Positions 37,295 through 46,560 are shown, numbered from the stretch's first letter. The stretch: DNA of 64,000 nt from a bacterium (GCA_037481695.1 JBBFLE010000002.1:142661-206660); one strand, 5' to 3'. The notes: generated by a model not told the origin, from the letters alone. Translations and numbers: made by a program.

Positions 37295-38272
37295 TCAAGA
37301 GATGTTTATGTGTGCAGGGACTCCAGAGTCTCTTGCCAACCATTGGCACATCCAGGCCCATTGCTTGGCAAGCCCATCCCTCAACCTCACCTTGGGCTGG
37401 TAACCCAGCTCCTTTCTCGCCAGGTTCAGGTCCGCCATGGTGTGACGCACGTCTCCCAGCTCAGGCTTTTTCCAGGACACCACCGGTGTGCTCCCGGTCA
37501 CCTCTTGGAGGATGGCCAGCACTTCTTTGAGGGTGGCCCTGGCTCCACCTCCTATATTGTAGACCTTGCCTGGCTGACCCACCTCTGCCGCCTTTAGGTT
37601 GGCATCCACTATGTCTGAGATATATGTGAAATCACGGCTTTGTGTTCCGTCCCCATAGATAGTAAGGGCTTTGTTGCTCCATATGGCCTTGAGGAACCGG
37701 TGAAAAGCCATGTCGGGCCTTTGCCTGGGGCCGTAAACCGTAAAATATCTCAGACTCACCGAAGGGACTCTATAGTTTTTCCAGTACAGAACACAGAGGT
37801 GTTCCGCAGCCAGCTTGGTCACGCCATAAGGGGAAAGGGGTCTAGGCAGGGCATTTTCAGAGCTGGGATACCTGGATTGATCTCCGTACACAGAGGAAGA
37901 AGATGCGTAAACCAGCCTGCGAAGCCTGACTTCTCGGCAGGCTTCCAGAAGTCTTTGGGTTGAAAAGACATTGTGGTGAAGATAATGGTTAAACTCTTTA
38001 CCCCAGCTGGATCGCACGCCGGCCTGAGCAGCCAAGTGATAAACCACCTCCACCCCATCGAGAACCCCCTGGAGGTCCATCTCCGCCAAGTCCCCCCGGA
38101 TCAACTGGAAGCCCTTGTATTTCCTCAATTCCTCTATGTTGGCTTGTTTCAGCTCCAGTTGATAGGCTCGGGTAAAGCAATCCACCCCCACCACCTCATG
38201 GCCCTGCTCAAGAAGTGCCTGGGCCATGTGAGAACCTATGAAACCGGCCACTCCTGTAACCAGGCACCTCAC
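37295..38272 (-). CDS. NAD-dependent sugar-nucleotide epimerase (extended SDR)
   Basis: This is an extended short-chain dehydrogenase/reductase acting on a UDP- or dTDP-sugar, most like UDP-glucose/UDP-glucuronate 4-epimerases. The 325-residue protein has the NAD loop VTGVAGFIGSHM, the catalytic Ser region VYASSSSVYG, the YxxxK pair in SPYGVTKLAAEHL, and RYFTVYGPRQRPDMA. The GTG start overlaps the waaC stop as GTGA. It may supply the sugar for a core glycosyltransferase or the aminotransferase. The exact substrate cannot be read from the sequence. Confidence 0.87.
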   Translation of the reverse strand: MRCLVTGVAGFIGSHMAQALLEQGHEVVGVDCFTRAYQLELKQANIEELRKYKGFQLIRGDLAEMDLQGVLDGVEVVYHLAAQAGVRSSWGKEFNHYLHHNVFSTQRLLEACREVRLRRLVYASSSSVYGDQSRYPSSENALPRPLSPYGVTKLAAEHLCVLYWKNYRVPSVSLRYFTVYGPRQRPDMAFHRFLKAIWSNKALTIYGDGTQSRDFTYISDIVDANLKAAEVGQPGKVYNIGGGARATLKEVLAILQEVTGSTPVVSWKKPELGDVRHTMADLNLARKELGYQPKVRLRDGLAKQWAWMCQWLARDSGVPAHINIS

Positions 38273-39372
38273 GAGGAGGCCTCCCCTGCCACTGCTTCCA
38301 CGGGCTTCAATGGCCAGCCGTTGGCCCTGTCCTTTTTCATCAAGAAGTTCACCTTCTCAAGGACCTCCTCTGGGTCTATGGCCTCCATACAGGCCTTTGT
38401 GACACATCCTCTCTTGAAACAGGGACTACAGGAGATCTCTTTGCGCACAACAATGTTGTTGGCCCCATATGGACCCGTGCGCCATGGGGCAGTGGGGCCA
38501 AAGAGGGCCACAACTGGCGTTCCCAGGGCTGCGGCCATGTGCATGGGTCCCGAATCAGTTGATACAACCACCTTTGCCATTTCCAGTATGGCCATAAGCC
38601 CGGGAATATCAGTGCTGCCCCCCAGGTTCAATGCTGGGTTCTTCATGTTTGCCCTTATACTCTCCAGATAAGGGATCTCCTCCTGGACCCCCACCAGAGC
38701 CACCTGGAAACCCAAACGTTCAATCAACCCATCCCCCACTCTGGCAAAGGCTGTTTGGCTCCATCTCTTGCTCTGCCACCGCGCCGAGGGTACCAACACA
38801 GCCCAGGGGATCTGTGGATCCCAACCCCTGGAGGCCAAAAACTCTATCATGCGACCCTTGGCCTCTTTTGGTGCCCGCAGTCCGAACTCTGGTTCCTTGA
38901 CATGGCAGCCTCCCAGGCTGGCAGCCAGCTGGAGGTATCTTTCCACTGCATGCATTTGGCCGTTTACATCCCCAAGGGTCTCATGCAGAAAAATCTTGCT
39001 TATCCTTTCCTTGGTCCATCTCAAACCAACCTTTCTGCGGGCTTTGGCCAACCCCATCCATATGCCGCTTTTGAGAAGCCCCTGGAGGTCTATGGCTATA
39101 TCGTAAGGCCTTCTCAACTGTGCCACCAAAGCTCTGATCTGGGAAATGGTAACAGGCCAGTTCTCGGGTTTCTTGAACTGCCTGGGCCAGGAGGATCTTC
39201 TAGAAACCAGTATTGTATCGACTCCTGGATGACACCTAAGCACCGGCTCTGCAGCCTCCTCCACCAGCCAGTGGATTCGTGCTGCGGGAAATTGCTTTTT
39301 CAGCACAGGGATCACCGGCAAGGCCTGAATCACATCCCCCAGGGAACTCATCTTTATGACCAGAATATCCAC
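38269..39372 (-). CDS. waaC: ADP-heptose:LPS heptosyltransferase I-like (GT9)
   Basis: This GT9 enzyme is expected to add the first heptose to Kdo2-lipid A. The 367-residue protein begins with LVIKMSSLGDVIQALPV, the WaaC-type start with the catalytic Asp at about residue 13. It has ISKIFLHETLGDVNGQMHAVERYL, VPSARWQSKRW and STDSGPMHMAAALGTPVVALFGP. The start is GTG with AGGTG seven bases upstream. It lies between lpxK and the epimerase. A cysteine-containing segment (CSPCFKRGCVTKAC) mirrors that of waaF. Confidence 0.9.
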   Translation of the reverse strand: MDILVIKMSSLGDVIQALPVIPVLKKQFPAARIHWLVEEAAEPVLRCHPGVDTILVSRRSSWPRQFKKPENWPVTISQIRALVAQLRRPYDIAIDLQGLLKSGIWMGLAKARRKVGLRWTKERISKIFLHETLGDVNGQMHAVERYLQLAASLGGCHVKEPEFGLRAPKEAKGRMIEFLASRGWDPQIPWAVLVPSARWQSKRWSQTAFARVGDGLIERLGFQVALVGVQEEIPYLESIRANMKNPALNLGGSTDIPGLMAILEMAKVVVSTDSGPMHMAAALGTPVVALFGPTAPWRTGPYGANNIVVRKEISCSPCFKRGCVTKACMEAIDPEEVLEKVNFLMKKDRANGWPLKPVEAVAGEASS

Positions 39373-39398
39373 TTAACAACACCTATGAAGTCTCACCA

Positions 39399-40466
39399 TC
39401 AAACCATTAACCTCTCCAATAAGGCCTCCAGGCTGCCCATGCCTTGCACCTCCAGATCCACCTCTAAAGCCATGAGCAGAGGCACATCCAGGCCTGTCTC
39501 CCTGATCTTCCAGATATCTTTCTCTGTTGTGACTATGAGGTCCACCTCTCCAACAAGGCTCTTTATACATGAAGCATCGTGGGGAGTATACCAGTGATGG
39601 TCTGGGAAAAAAAGGCAGGGGCCCAACTCGGCCCCCAAGGCTCTGACCATGTTGCCAAGCCCATGGGGATCTCCTATGGCACAGACCAAGGCTGCCTTTT
39701 TGCCCCTCAGGAACTCCACAGGGTAGGTCTGCTGGCCCCCCATGACCCTCAGATTCTTGGCCCTCAAAAATGCTCCAATGGATGGGATCGGCTTTGTTGC
39801 CTCTGAGTATTGGATCTGGGATCCCCCATCTGGCTCACCTGTAAATACAAGCAGTTGAGCCCTCTTAAGAGAACTCACAGGTTCCCTAAGGGGGCCTGCT
39901 GGTATTAGTTTGTTGTTGCCCCAGGGTCTCGGAAGCCTTGCCACCACAAGATCCAAATCACGAGCCAAGGCCCTGTGCTGAAATCCGTCATCCAGGATGA
40001 AAACATCGCAGTGATTTGTCTCCCAAGCCGCCATGCCTGCCCTAAACCTGTCAGCCCCGACCCAAATTGACACTCCCTTTAGTCTTTGGGCCATCATGTA
40101 AGGCTCGTCTCCTGCGGCTCTGACAGATACCTTGCTTCCGTTGCCTTCGCTTACCTGCAGGATGGAAGAGGTTCTAGACCTTCCATAACCTCTGGAAAGA
40201 ACAGTGACCTTGGCGCCCTTTTGTTTGAGTAAGTCTGAAAGCAGGATCACCATGGGGGTCTTGCCGGTCCCGCCTGCGGTCAGGTTCCCCACCGAGACAA
40301 CAGGAGCCGGAAGCCTCCTTACCCCGATTCCCTTGTCATACCATCTGTTCCTGAGATGGACCGCCCCTCTGTAGAACCAGGAGATACACCCAAGGGGCAC
40401 TCCCCATGCGTCCCGGGGCTCCTGAGCGAACCTCACCCTGGATTCCACAGCAGCCCTCAAGCCCAA
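39399..40466 (-). CDS. lpxK: Tetraacyldisaccharide 4'-kinase
   Basis: LpxK phosphorylates the 4' position of the lipid A disaccharide to give lipid IVA at the inner membrane. The 355-residue protein has a membrane-associated N-terminus, the P-loop SVGNLTAGGTGKTP (about residues 58-71), LSRGYGRS, AGDEPYMMAQ and the Walker-B-like ILDDGFQHRALARDLDLV. The TTG start at 40466 overlaps kdtA by 10 bases and has GGAGAG six bases upstream. Its place next to kdtA and waaC is normal for the pathway. Confidence 0.95.
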   Translation of the reverse strand: MGLRAAVESRVRFAQEPRDAWGVPLGCISWFYRGAVHLRNRWYDKGIGVRRLPAPVVSVGNLTAGGTGKTPMVILLSDLLKQKGAKVTVLSRGYGRSRTSSILQVSEGNGSKVSVRAAGDEPYMMAQRLKGVSIWVGADRFRAGMAAWETNHCDVFILDDGFQHRALARDLDLVVARLPRPWGNNKLIPAGPLREPVSSLKRAQLLVFTGEPDGGSQIQYSEATKPIPSIGAFLRAKNLRVMGGQQTYPVEFLRGKKAALVCAIGDPHGLGNMVRALGAELGPCLFFPDHHWYTPHDASCIKSLVGEVDLIVTTEKDIWKIRETGLDVPLLMALEVDLEVQGMGSLEALLERLMV

Positions 40467-41779
40467 GGGTCTCTCTCCAAAAGGGGTTCCAGGATCTCCA
40501 TGGTCCTTTGGGTGGCTCCCCTGTGGGCCAAAAGCACTGATTGTGCCCTATGCCCCATCCTCTCCACCAGTTCCGGATTTCTCAGGAGTTCCCCCACAAA
40601 AAGGAGCAGCTCTTCTTCATTATTCACGGATCTGGCTCCGCCAGCTTTCAACAGCACAGAGGCTATTTCCCTGAAATTCTCCATGTGAGGACCAAAAACC
40701 ACCGCCTTACCATGCAAAGCAGCTTCCAGAGGGTTGTGGCCTCCTTTTGGTACCAAACTGCCTCCCACAAAAACAACCGTAGCCAAAACATATACCTGAG
40801 CCAACTCTCCAATACTGTCCAACAGGATGACCCTGGCCCCTGGGCGTGTTGGCCTGGTCCTTCTGCGGACTTCAACACCCATGCAGGCCACAAGGGTTTC
40901 CACCTCATCGAACCTTTCGGGTGCTCTAGGAGCAATCACCAGGTAAAGATTGGGATTGGCTTGGGACAGCTTTAGAAAGGCTCTTAGAATCACTTCTTCC
41001 TCTCCAGGGTGTGTGCTTCCTGCCACCCAGACCTGAGCCCCATTGGGTATATTCAGTAAGGTTCTCCAATGGGATTGCTCCAGCGGTGGAATGGAAACAT
41101 CGAACTTCATGTTGCCCACCACATGGACCCTGGCTGGATCAGCACCCATGGCAACCATTCTTTCTGCTGACTCCTGGGACTGCATGCAGAAAACCTCAAA
41201 ACATTCCAGCACCGTCTTGAAAAGGGACCTGAACCTCTTGTATTGGGGGAAGGAGCGATCTGATATTCGGCCGTTTACCATGGCTGAGGGGATCTTGTGG
41301 CGTCTCATACCAGCCAGGAGGTTTGGCCATATCTCCGTCTCAGCTGTGATGAAAAGGCCAGGACGCAAACTGCGGATCGCCCTTTCAACACTCCAAGGCA
41401 GATCATAAGGCAGGTAAAAGGTGTCTCTGATGCCTCGGGCCTTTGCCTTGGCCACTGCCTGCCCCGTGGAGGTCACTGTGGAAAGCCATACCCCCCTTTG
41501 CTTGCAGGCAGAGCTCAAGGCTTCTAGGAGGGGAAGGCTTGCCATTACCTCTCCCACCGAGACTGCATGGAACCAAACGCCTGGGTGTTGCTGACCTCTT
41601 AGACGGGGAGCCTTGCCCATGAGTTTCTCAAAGAAACCTGTGCGCATCCTAGGTTTCAAGGCCAAGAGGCTCGCCCACAAAGGGCTTCCCAGTGCCAGGG
41701 CCACCATGAGTGCCGCGTTGTACAAAGCCACAGGGCCTTGCATGGCACTTTCAACCCGCTGGTGAAAGGAAGTATTCAT
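40457..41779 (-). CDS. kdtA: 3-deoxy-D-manno-octulosonic acid (Kdo) transferase
   Basis: KdtA/WaaA (GT30) transfers Kdo from CMP-Kdo to lipid IVA. The 440-residue product has an N-terminal membrane anchor (LYNAALMVALALGSPLWA), WFHAVSVGEVMASLPLLEAL with the catalytic Glu, ITAETEIWPNLL, VAGSTHPGEEEV and FVGGSLVPKGGHNPLEAA. The ATG at 41779 overlaps the DUF374 gene by 29 bases. A second ATG at 41743 would avoid the overlap but has a weaker site. The number of Kdo units added cannot be predicted. Confidence 0.96.
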   Translation of the reverse strand: MNTSFHQRVESAMQGPVALYNAALMVALALGSPLWASLLALKPRMRTGFFEKLMGKAPRLRGQQHPGVWFHAVSVGEVMASLPLLEALSSACKQRGVWLSTVTSTGQAVAKAKARGIRDTFYLPYDLPWSVERAIRSLRPGLFITAETEIWPNLLAGMRRHKIPSAMVNGRISDRSFPQYKRFRSLFKTVLECFEVFCMQSQESAERMVAMGADPARVHVVGNMKFDVSIPPLEQSHWRTLLNIPNGAQVWVAGSTHPGEEEVILRAFLKLSQANPNLYLVIAPRAPERFDEVETLVACMGVEVRRRTRPTRPGARVILLDSIGELAQVYVLATVVFVGGSLVPKGGHNPLEAALHGKAVVFGPHMENFREIASVLLKAGGARSVNNEEELLLFVGELLRNPELVERMGHRAQSVLLAHRGATQRTMEILEPLLERDPWA

Positions 41780-42422
41780 CTGCTCTCTGGGTTATGAGTT
41801 TCATCCTTTGTTCCAAGGCCTCTCGGATGTGCTCTCTTTGGGAAGCGTCGGCCTGGGCTGGTACCCACAAAGGATGATCCCAAATGAAGATTCCCTGGGT
41901 AAAAGGCATGGGCAAGACAAGGCCGTCCCAACTGGGTATCTCCAAACGACTCCTTGTACTGAAAGATACTGCAATGATGGGAAGCCCCGTTTTCCAGGCC
42001 AGCTCCACGATTCCCTTTTGCACCTTATAACGAGGCCCCCTGGGCCCATCGGGGGTTATGACTATGTCTTGGCCTTCCTGAGCACTTCTGATCAATTCCC
42101 TGAAGGCCCGTGCCCCACCCCTGGTGCTGGATCCCCTTACACTGCCGAAGCCAAAGTGAAGCATGACCCGGCGGATTATCTCTCCATCTGTGTGCTGACT
42201 GATGAGGATCCTAAGCCCCCTTCCTCTGTAGAAGAAAGGCGCCATCAACATTCGGTTGTGCCAAAAAGCCAGAATGACCCGCTGCCCCCCCAACCAAAGT
42301 CTCCTGGCCGGCTCGGGGTTGATTTCCACCCAGCGGATGCTCTTCTCCAATGCCCTAAGAAGCCAGTACACAAGCGGTGGAAGCCCTCGTACAAGGGTTG
42401 AGCGCACAAAACGCTTACTCAC
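41751..42422 (-). CDS. DUF374 lysophospholipid-type acyltransferase, LpxJ candidate
   Basis: The 223-residue protein belongs to the DUF374 acyltransferase group. It shows the AFWHNRMLMAPFF His motif, ISQHTDGEII, RGGARAFRELI and the hallmark TPDGPRGPRYKVQKG. LpxJ of Campylobacter and Helicobacter, a lipid A secondary acyltransferase unrelated to LpxL, is a DUF374 protein. Its place here between msbA and kdtA, with no lpxL in sight, supports the same role. The GTG start overlaps the msbA stop (GTGA) with AAGGAGG six bases before it. The donor chain and position are unknown. Confidence 0.85.
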   Translation of the reverse strand: MSKRFVRSTLVRGLPPLVYWLLRALEKSIRWVEINPEPARRLWLGGQRVILAFWHNRMLMAPFFYRGRGLRILISQHTDGEIIRRVMLHFGFGSVRGSSTRGGARAFRELIRSAQEGQDIVITPDGPRGPRYKVQKGIVELAWKTGLPIIAVSFSTRSRLEIPSWDGLVLPMPFTQGIFIWDHPLWVPAQADASQREHIREALEQRMKLITQRADEYFLSPAG

Positions 42423-44185
42423 CTGGGCCCTCCTTCAAGCCCAATGGCTCTTGCTTGGTAGCTGTCCATGGATTCGGCCTGAAGTCTGTAAAGACGCGCA
42501 TACTCTCCGTTGAGTTTCAGGAGGCTTGGGTGATCACCTTCCTCCACTATGGTTCCCCTCTTTATCACCACTATGCGCTGGGCATTGCGAACCGTGGAGA
42601 GGCGATGGGCTATGACCAGCACCGTACGGCCTTTCATCAAGACCTCCAGGGCCTTTTGCACCTCTTCTTCAGACTCTGCATCCAGGGAGGATGTGGCCTC
42701 ATCCAGAATCAATATGGGGGCGTCCTTTACGAGGGCTCTTGCTATGCATAACCTCTGGCGCTCACCGCCTGAGAGTTTTGTGCCTGCTTCCCCGATGATC
42801 GTATTATATCCCTCGGGGAGCATTTCTATGAAGCCATGGGCATTGGCCGCCATGGCTGCAGCCCGGATCTCCTCCAGGGATGCGCCTGGTCGACCATAGG
42901 CAATGTTGTTCAGTACAGTGTCGTTGAAGAGCACCGTGTGCTGAGTGACCAGTGCTATTTGCCCCCTGAGGGAGCTCAGAGTGACCTCCCGTACATCATG
43001 GCCGTCTATCATGACCACTCCTTCGGTGGGATCAAAAAAACGGGGAATCAAATGGGCCAAAGTAGTCTTGCCTCCACCGCTTTCTCCCACCAGGGCCACA
43101 ACTTCACCCTTGGATATGCGAAGATTCACATGGGAGAGCACCCTTTCTTGGCCATAACCGAAACTCACATCCCTGAGTTCCACGGCCTGAGTTATGGGAG
43201 CCAAGATCCTGGCCCCTGGCATTTCCTTTACCTCAGGTTCTTCGTCCAAGACCTGGAAAATGCGCTCTGCCGCAGCCATGCCTTCTTGAACCAAGAGGTT
43301 CAACTTGTTAAGTCTCTTTATGGGCTCGTAGAGCATCCCCAGAGCAGCAATGAAAGAGAAAAAAGCCCCTGTAGTCATCTCTCCATTGAGCACTCTGTAG
43401 CCGCCCACATATATGGCCGCAGCAGCCCCGATTCCACCCAGTGTTTCCATCAGTGGGGAAGAAAGTGCTCTAATCCTGTAACGCTTCATGAGGGTGCGAA
43501 AAAGCGCCTTGTTCTCCTTGCAAAATCTCTCTTTTTCTCTTGCCTCCTGGCAAAAAGCCTTCACCACAGGCTGACCCGAGAGCACCTCATGTAAAATGGT
43601 GGTGAGAGAGCCCATCTGTACTTGGGATCTTCTGCTGAAACCCCTGATGCGTTTGCCCATCTTGGCAAGAGGGGCCACCGCAGCAGGAAAAACTATGAGA
43701 GACACCGTGGCCAGGAGCCAGTCATTGTGGAAGATGACCCCAACCAAGGCGCAGATGGTAAGAATATCTTTCAAGAAACCTGTCACAGCATCGGTCACCG
43801 TGCCGTGGAGCAGATTTACGTCGTTGGTGATCCTTGAAATGAGCTGTCCCGTCGGATTTCTGTGAAAAAAAGAAAGGGAGAGATCCTGCAGGTGGCCGTA
43901 TACTTTTTCCCTCACATCTGCGATGACCCGCTGACCCACCCAGGCCATGAGATATGCCTGACCGTAATCGGCAAGCCCCTTGCCTAGACTCACTCCCATC
44001 ACAGCCAGGGGTAGCAAAGCCAGCATTGTGGCGTCTTGCTCCACAAATATGCGATCCACTACCGGCTTGACCAGCCATGCCAGGGCGCCTGAGAAGGCCG
44101 AGTAGATGCCCATGCAGGCCACGGCCCCAACAAGCCTCCTGATGTAAGGACGCACGAAACCCAAGAGCCTGATATAGATCTTCAC
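42419..44185 (-). CDS. msbA: Lipid A flippase MsbA, ABC transporter (permease-ATPase)
   Basis: MsbA flips lipid A-core across the inner membrane. The 588-residue half-transporter has a six-helix domain (about residues 1-310). Its ATPase domain has the Walker A VGESGGGKTT (366-375), signature LSGGERQR (471-478), Walker B ILILDEATSSLD and the H-loop IAHRLST. The GTG start overlaps the lpxB stop as GTGA, with AAGGAG seven bases upstream. Its neighbours are all lipid A genes, which separates it from general multidrug exporters. Confidence 0.93.
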   Translation of the reverse strand: MKIYIRLLGFVRPYIRRLVGAVACMGIYSAFSGALAWLVKPVVDRIFVEQDATMLALLPLAVMGVSLGKGLADYGQAYLMAWVGQRVIADVREKVYGHLQDLSLSFFHRNPTGQLISRITNDVNLLHGTVTDAVTGFLKDILTICALVGVIFHNDWLLATVSLIVFPAAVAPLAKMGKRIRGFSRRSQVQMGSLTTILHEVLSGQPVVKAFCQEAREKERFCKENKALFRTLMKRYRIRALSSPLMETLGGIGAAAAIYVGGYRVLNGEMTTGAFFSFIAALGMLYEPIKRLNKLNLLVQEGMAAAERIFQVLDEEPEVKEMPGARILAPITQAVELRDVSFGYGQERVLSHVNLRISKGEVVALVGESGGGKTTLAHLIPRFFDPTEGVVMIDGHDVREVTLSSLRGQIALVTQHTVLFNDTVLNNIAYGRPGASLEEIRAAAMAANAHGFIEMLPEGYNTIIGEAGTKLSGGERQRLCIARALVKDAPILILDEATSSLDAESEEEVQKALEVLMKGRTVLVIAHRLSTVRNAQRIVVIKRGTIVEEGDHPSLLKLNGEYARLYRLQAESMDSYQARAIGLEGGPR

Positions 44186-45369
44186 TGCTTCTCTCCTTCA
44201 CTGCCCAAGGATGAGCAAAGCCTCGGTTCTCTGCCCAGCATCTCTGAGGCCATACGGGCCACATTGATACTGGCTCTCTGGGTGCCTAGATCCTGGGCCA
44301 ACCTGGCCATGGCTTCCTGCATTTTTGTGCGCCGGCAGGGGTCCTCTAGAAGATCTGATATCTCATCAGCCAACCTTTGGGTTGTGAAATCCTTTTGGAT
44401 CAGCTCTGGCACCACCTTGTGGCCTGCCAATATGTTCACCAGGGAAACATGTTTCACCTTTACCATGGCTCTGGCCAGCAAGTAGCTCACCCAGGAGGCC
44501 TTGTAAACCACCACCATGGGGGTGCCCAGCAAGGCGGCTTCCAGGGTTGCAGTTCCCGAAGCCACAGCCGCCACTGTTGATACACGCAAGACATCATGAG
44601 CCTTCCCCTGGATCACCCTGACTCCAGGGCATATGTTTTGGGCTCTCATGCGAATGGGTTCTAGTTCCAGAGCAGGAGAAAGGGCCACCACGGGTATAAG
44701 CCCGTGGAGCTTGCCCGTGAGAATCCTGGCCGCTTCCAACATGACCGGTAAGATCCGTTCCACTTCCTTGGAACGACTCCCGGGCAGAAGCCCCAAAATT
44801 GTACATTGGGGATTCAGTCCCAGGTCTGTCATGGCCTGTTGCCTGGAGTTTTCCATGGGGATCTCTTCCAGAAGTGGATGCCCCACATATGTGGCTGGTA
44901 CCCCACCTGAACAAAAGAATTCCTCCTCAAAAGGCAATATCACGGCCAATCTTTCCACCAGCCTGGCCATCTGTCTGACCCTGCCTCTTCTCCAGGCCCA
45001 AGCCTGTGGGGCTATGTAGTAAAGGATCCTGATCCCTCTTTTTCTCAGGGCCCTTGCCAGCCATAGGTTGAAGTCTGGAAAGTCCACCAGAATAGCAAGG
45101 CTTGGATTTCTGTCTTGGACGGCCCTAAGCAGCCTTCTCCTGGCCGTGAGAATGGCCTTGAGGTGGGAGAGCACCTCCGAGATTCCCACCACCGAAACCC
45201 CGGAGATATCCACCAAGAGCTCCACCCCCTTTTTCTGCATATGCATGCCGCCCATACCCCAAAGCCTCAGATGAGGACACATTTCCCTCAAAGCAGCTGC
45301 CACATGGGCGGCGTGCAGGTCGCCCGAGGGCTCCCCAGCCACCATCAAGACCTGAGACGTCCCTTTCAT
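44182..45369 (-). CDS. lpxB: Lipid-A-disaccharide synthase
   Basis: LpxB (GT19) joins UDP-diacylglucosamine and lipid X into the beta-1,6 disaccharide. The 395-residue protein has MVAGEPSGDLHAAHV, GVSVVGISEVLSHL, LVDFPDFNLWLARALRKRG, YIAPQAWAWRRGRV, LLPGSRSKEVERI and the GTATLEAALLGTPMVVVYK donor loop. It starts with ATG after a 225-bp spacer, so it may begin its own transcript leading into msbA, lpxJ-like, kdtA and lpxK. Confidence 0.97.
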   Translation of the reverse strand: MKGTSQVLMVAGEPSGDLHAAHVAAALREMCPHLRLWGMGGMHMQKKGVELLVDISGVSVVGISEVLSHLKAILTARRRLLRAVQDRNPSLAILVDFPDFNLWLARALRKRGIRILYYIAPQAWAWRRGRVRQMARLVERLAVILPFEEEFFCSGGVPATYVGHPLLEEIPMENSRQQAMTDLGLNPQCTILGLLPGSRSKEVERILPVMLEAARILTGKLHGLIPVVALSPALELEPIRMRAQNICPGVRVIQGKAHDVLRVSTVAAVASGTATLEAALLGTPMVVVYKASWVSYLLARAMVKVKHVSLVNILAGHKVVPELIQKDFTTQRLADEISDLLEDPCRRTKMQEAMARLAQDLGTQRASINVARMASEMLGREPRLCSSLGSEGEKQ

Positions 45370-45594
45370 GGATTTTCAAGCCCGCAGATTCAGGTTTTCC
45401 AGTCAGAAACAGCTCTTCTCTCTAGTGGCAGCCAATACCGGTCTTCATGAGGGCTTCATACGCCAGTTTATTTCTCCGGTTTGAAACCTGCTGCCCAACT
45501 CCCCTGCACGTGTGCTCTTAAAAACATTAGGTGTAGGGAGACATTTCCCCGTGTTTACATTCATGTTTCTGCTGTTTACCTGAAGCATCACAGA
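45370..45594 (-). other. 225-bp spacer upstream of lpxB
   Basis: This is the longest break within the lipid A genes. The minus strand carries three AAACA elements within 28 bases (GTAAACAGCAGAAACATGAATGTAAACA spans about 45556-45583), possibly a regulator site. No near-consensus promoter or uridine-tailed hairpin was found and no small gene is apparent. Confidence 0.4.
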
Positions 45595-46560
45595 TCAAGA
45601 TACCAAGCCTAGATCCTGGGGCACATTGGCCTCTATGCTAGAACAAACAGCCAGTGCCACCTCCAGACACCTCAAAGCCGTGAGTCCATCGACCTCGGGC
45701 TTTCCACCCCTGGTGATCACATCTACGAATGAACTAACCTCTTCCAGCAGAGCGTCACCTGGTTCCATCTGAAGTTTCTCACCGGCGATTCTGGGCAGTG
45801 TGCCAGGGGCCTGAGGTGGAAGCTTCCTGAATATCTGTGCCTCAGTCCTTGCGAAATCTACTGAGATGTATGTATCCGGCTGGAATATTCTTATCTTTCT
45901 AAGGCTCTTGGCCGAAACCCTGCTGGCGGTCAAATTGGCTACCTGCCCCTTGGGAAAGCGAAGCCTTGCACTCACCATGTCATAGGTGGAGGTCAACACA
46001 GGCACACCTATGGCCTCCACTTCCACTGGAGTTTCCCCCAGCAAGTCCAGCACCAAGTCTATGTCATGGATCATCAGATCCAAGACAACGTCAACATCTG
46101 TGCCCCGCCCTGGATACGGGCTGATCCTCTCGCAATTGAAAAAGAGAGGCTTTCTTACCCTAGTTCTTATCTCCCGAAAAATGGGGTTGAATCGTTCCAA
46201 ATGACCCACCTGCAAGACCACACCCTTCTCAATGCACAGATCCACCATTTCCTGGGCTTGCTCCAGGGTGGCAGCCATGGGCTTTTCCACCAGTACATGA
46301 ATCCCTTTGTTCATGAGCCAGGTTGCTATCATGTGGTGATCAGTGGTGGGCACAGCCACGGTGACCGCGTCCACCCGTGCTTGAAGATCTCTGAAATCCG
46401 TCATGGGCTGGGCACCGGTTTCCTTGGCCACCGCCTTGGCCCGCTCGTACAACAGGTCCACCACAGCCACCAGTTCCACTTGAGGCAACTTGGCATACTT
46501 GAGAGCGTGGAAACGCCCCAAATATCCTGCTCCCACCACGGCAGCCCTAATCTTTCCCAT
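45595..46560 (-). CDS. Gfo/Idh/MocA-family oxidoreductase in the lpx cluster
   Basis: This is an NAD(P)-dependent sugar dehydrogenase of 321 residues. It has the Rossmann motif AVVGAGYLGRFHALKY, the VAVPTTDHH loop, the catalytic lysine motif VLVEKPMAATLEQA and the substrate-side GHLERFNPIFREI and DLMIHDIDLVLDLLG. It lies between lpxI and lpxB. In Acidithiobacillus ferrooxidans the related GnnA, which oxidises the 3-OH of UDP-GlcNAc for diamino-sugar lipid A, is encoded among lpx genes. A GnnB-type C3 aminotransferase is not adjacent here, so GnnA activity is a hypothesis. It overlaps lpxI by 14 bases. Confidence 0.85.
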   Translation of the reverse strand: MGKIRAAVVGAGYLGRFHALKYAKLPQVELVAVVDLLYERAKAVAKETGAQPMTDFRDLQARVDAVTVAVPTTDHHMIATWLMNKGIHVLVEKPMAATLEQAQEMVDLCIEKGVVLQVGHLERFNPIFREIRTRVRKPLFFNCERISPYPGRGTDVDVVLDLMIHDIDLVLDLLGETPVEVEAIGVPVLTSTYDMVSARLRFPKGQVANLTASRVSAKSLRKIRIFQPDTYISVDFARTEAQIFRKLPPQAPGTLPRIAGEKLQMEPGDALLEEVSSFVDVITRGGKPEVDGLTALRCLEVALAVCSSIEANVPQDLGLVS

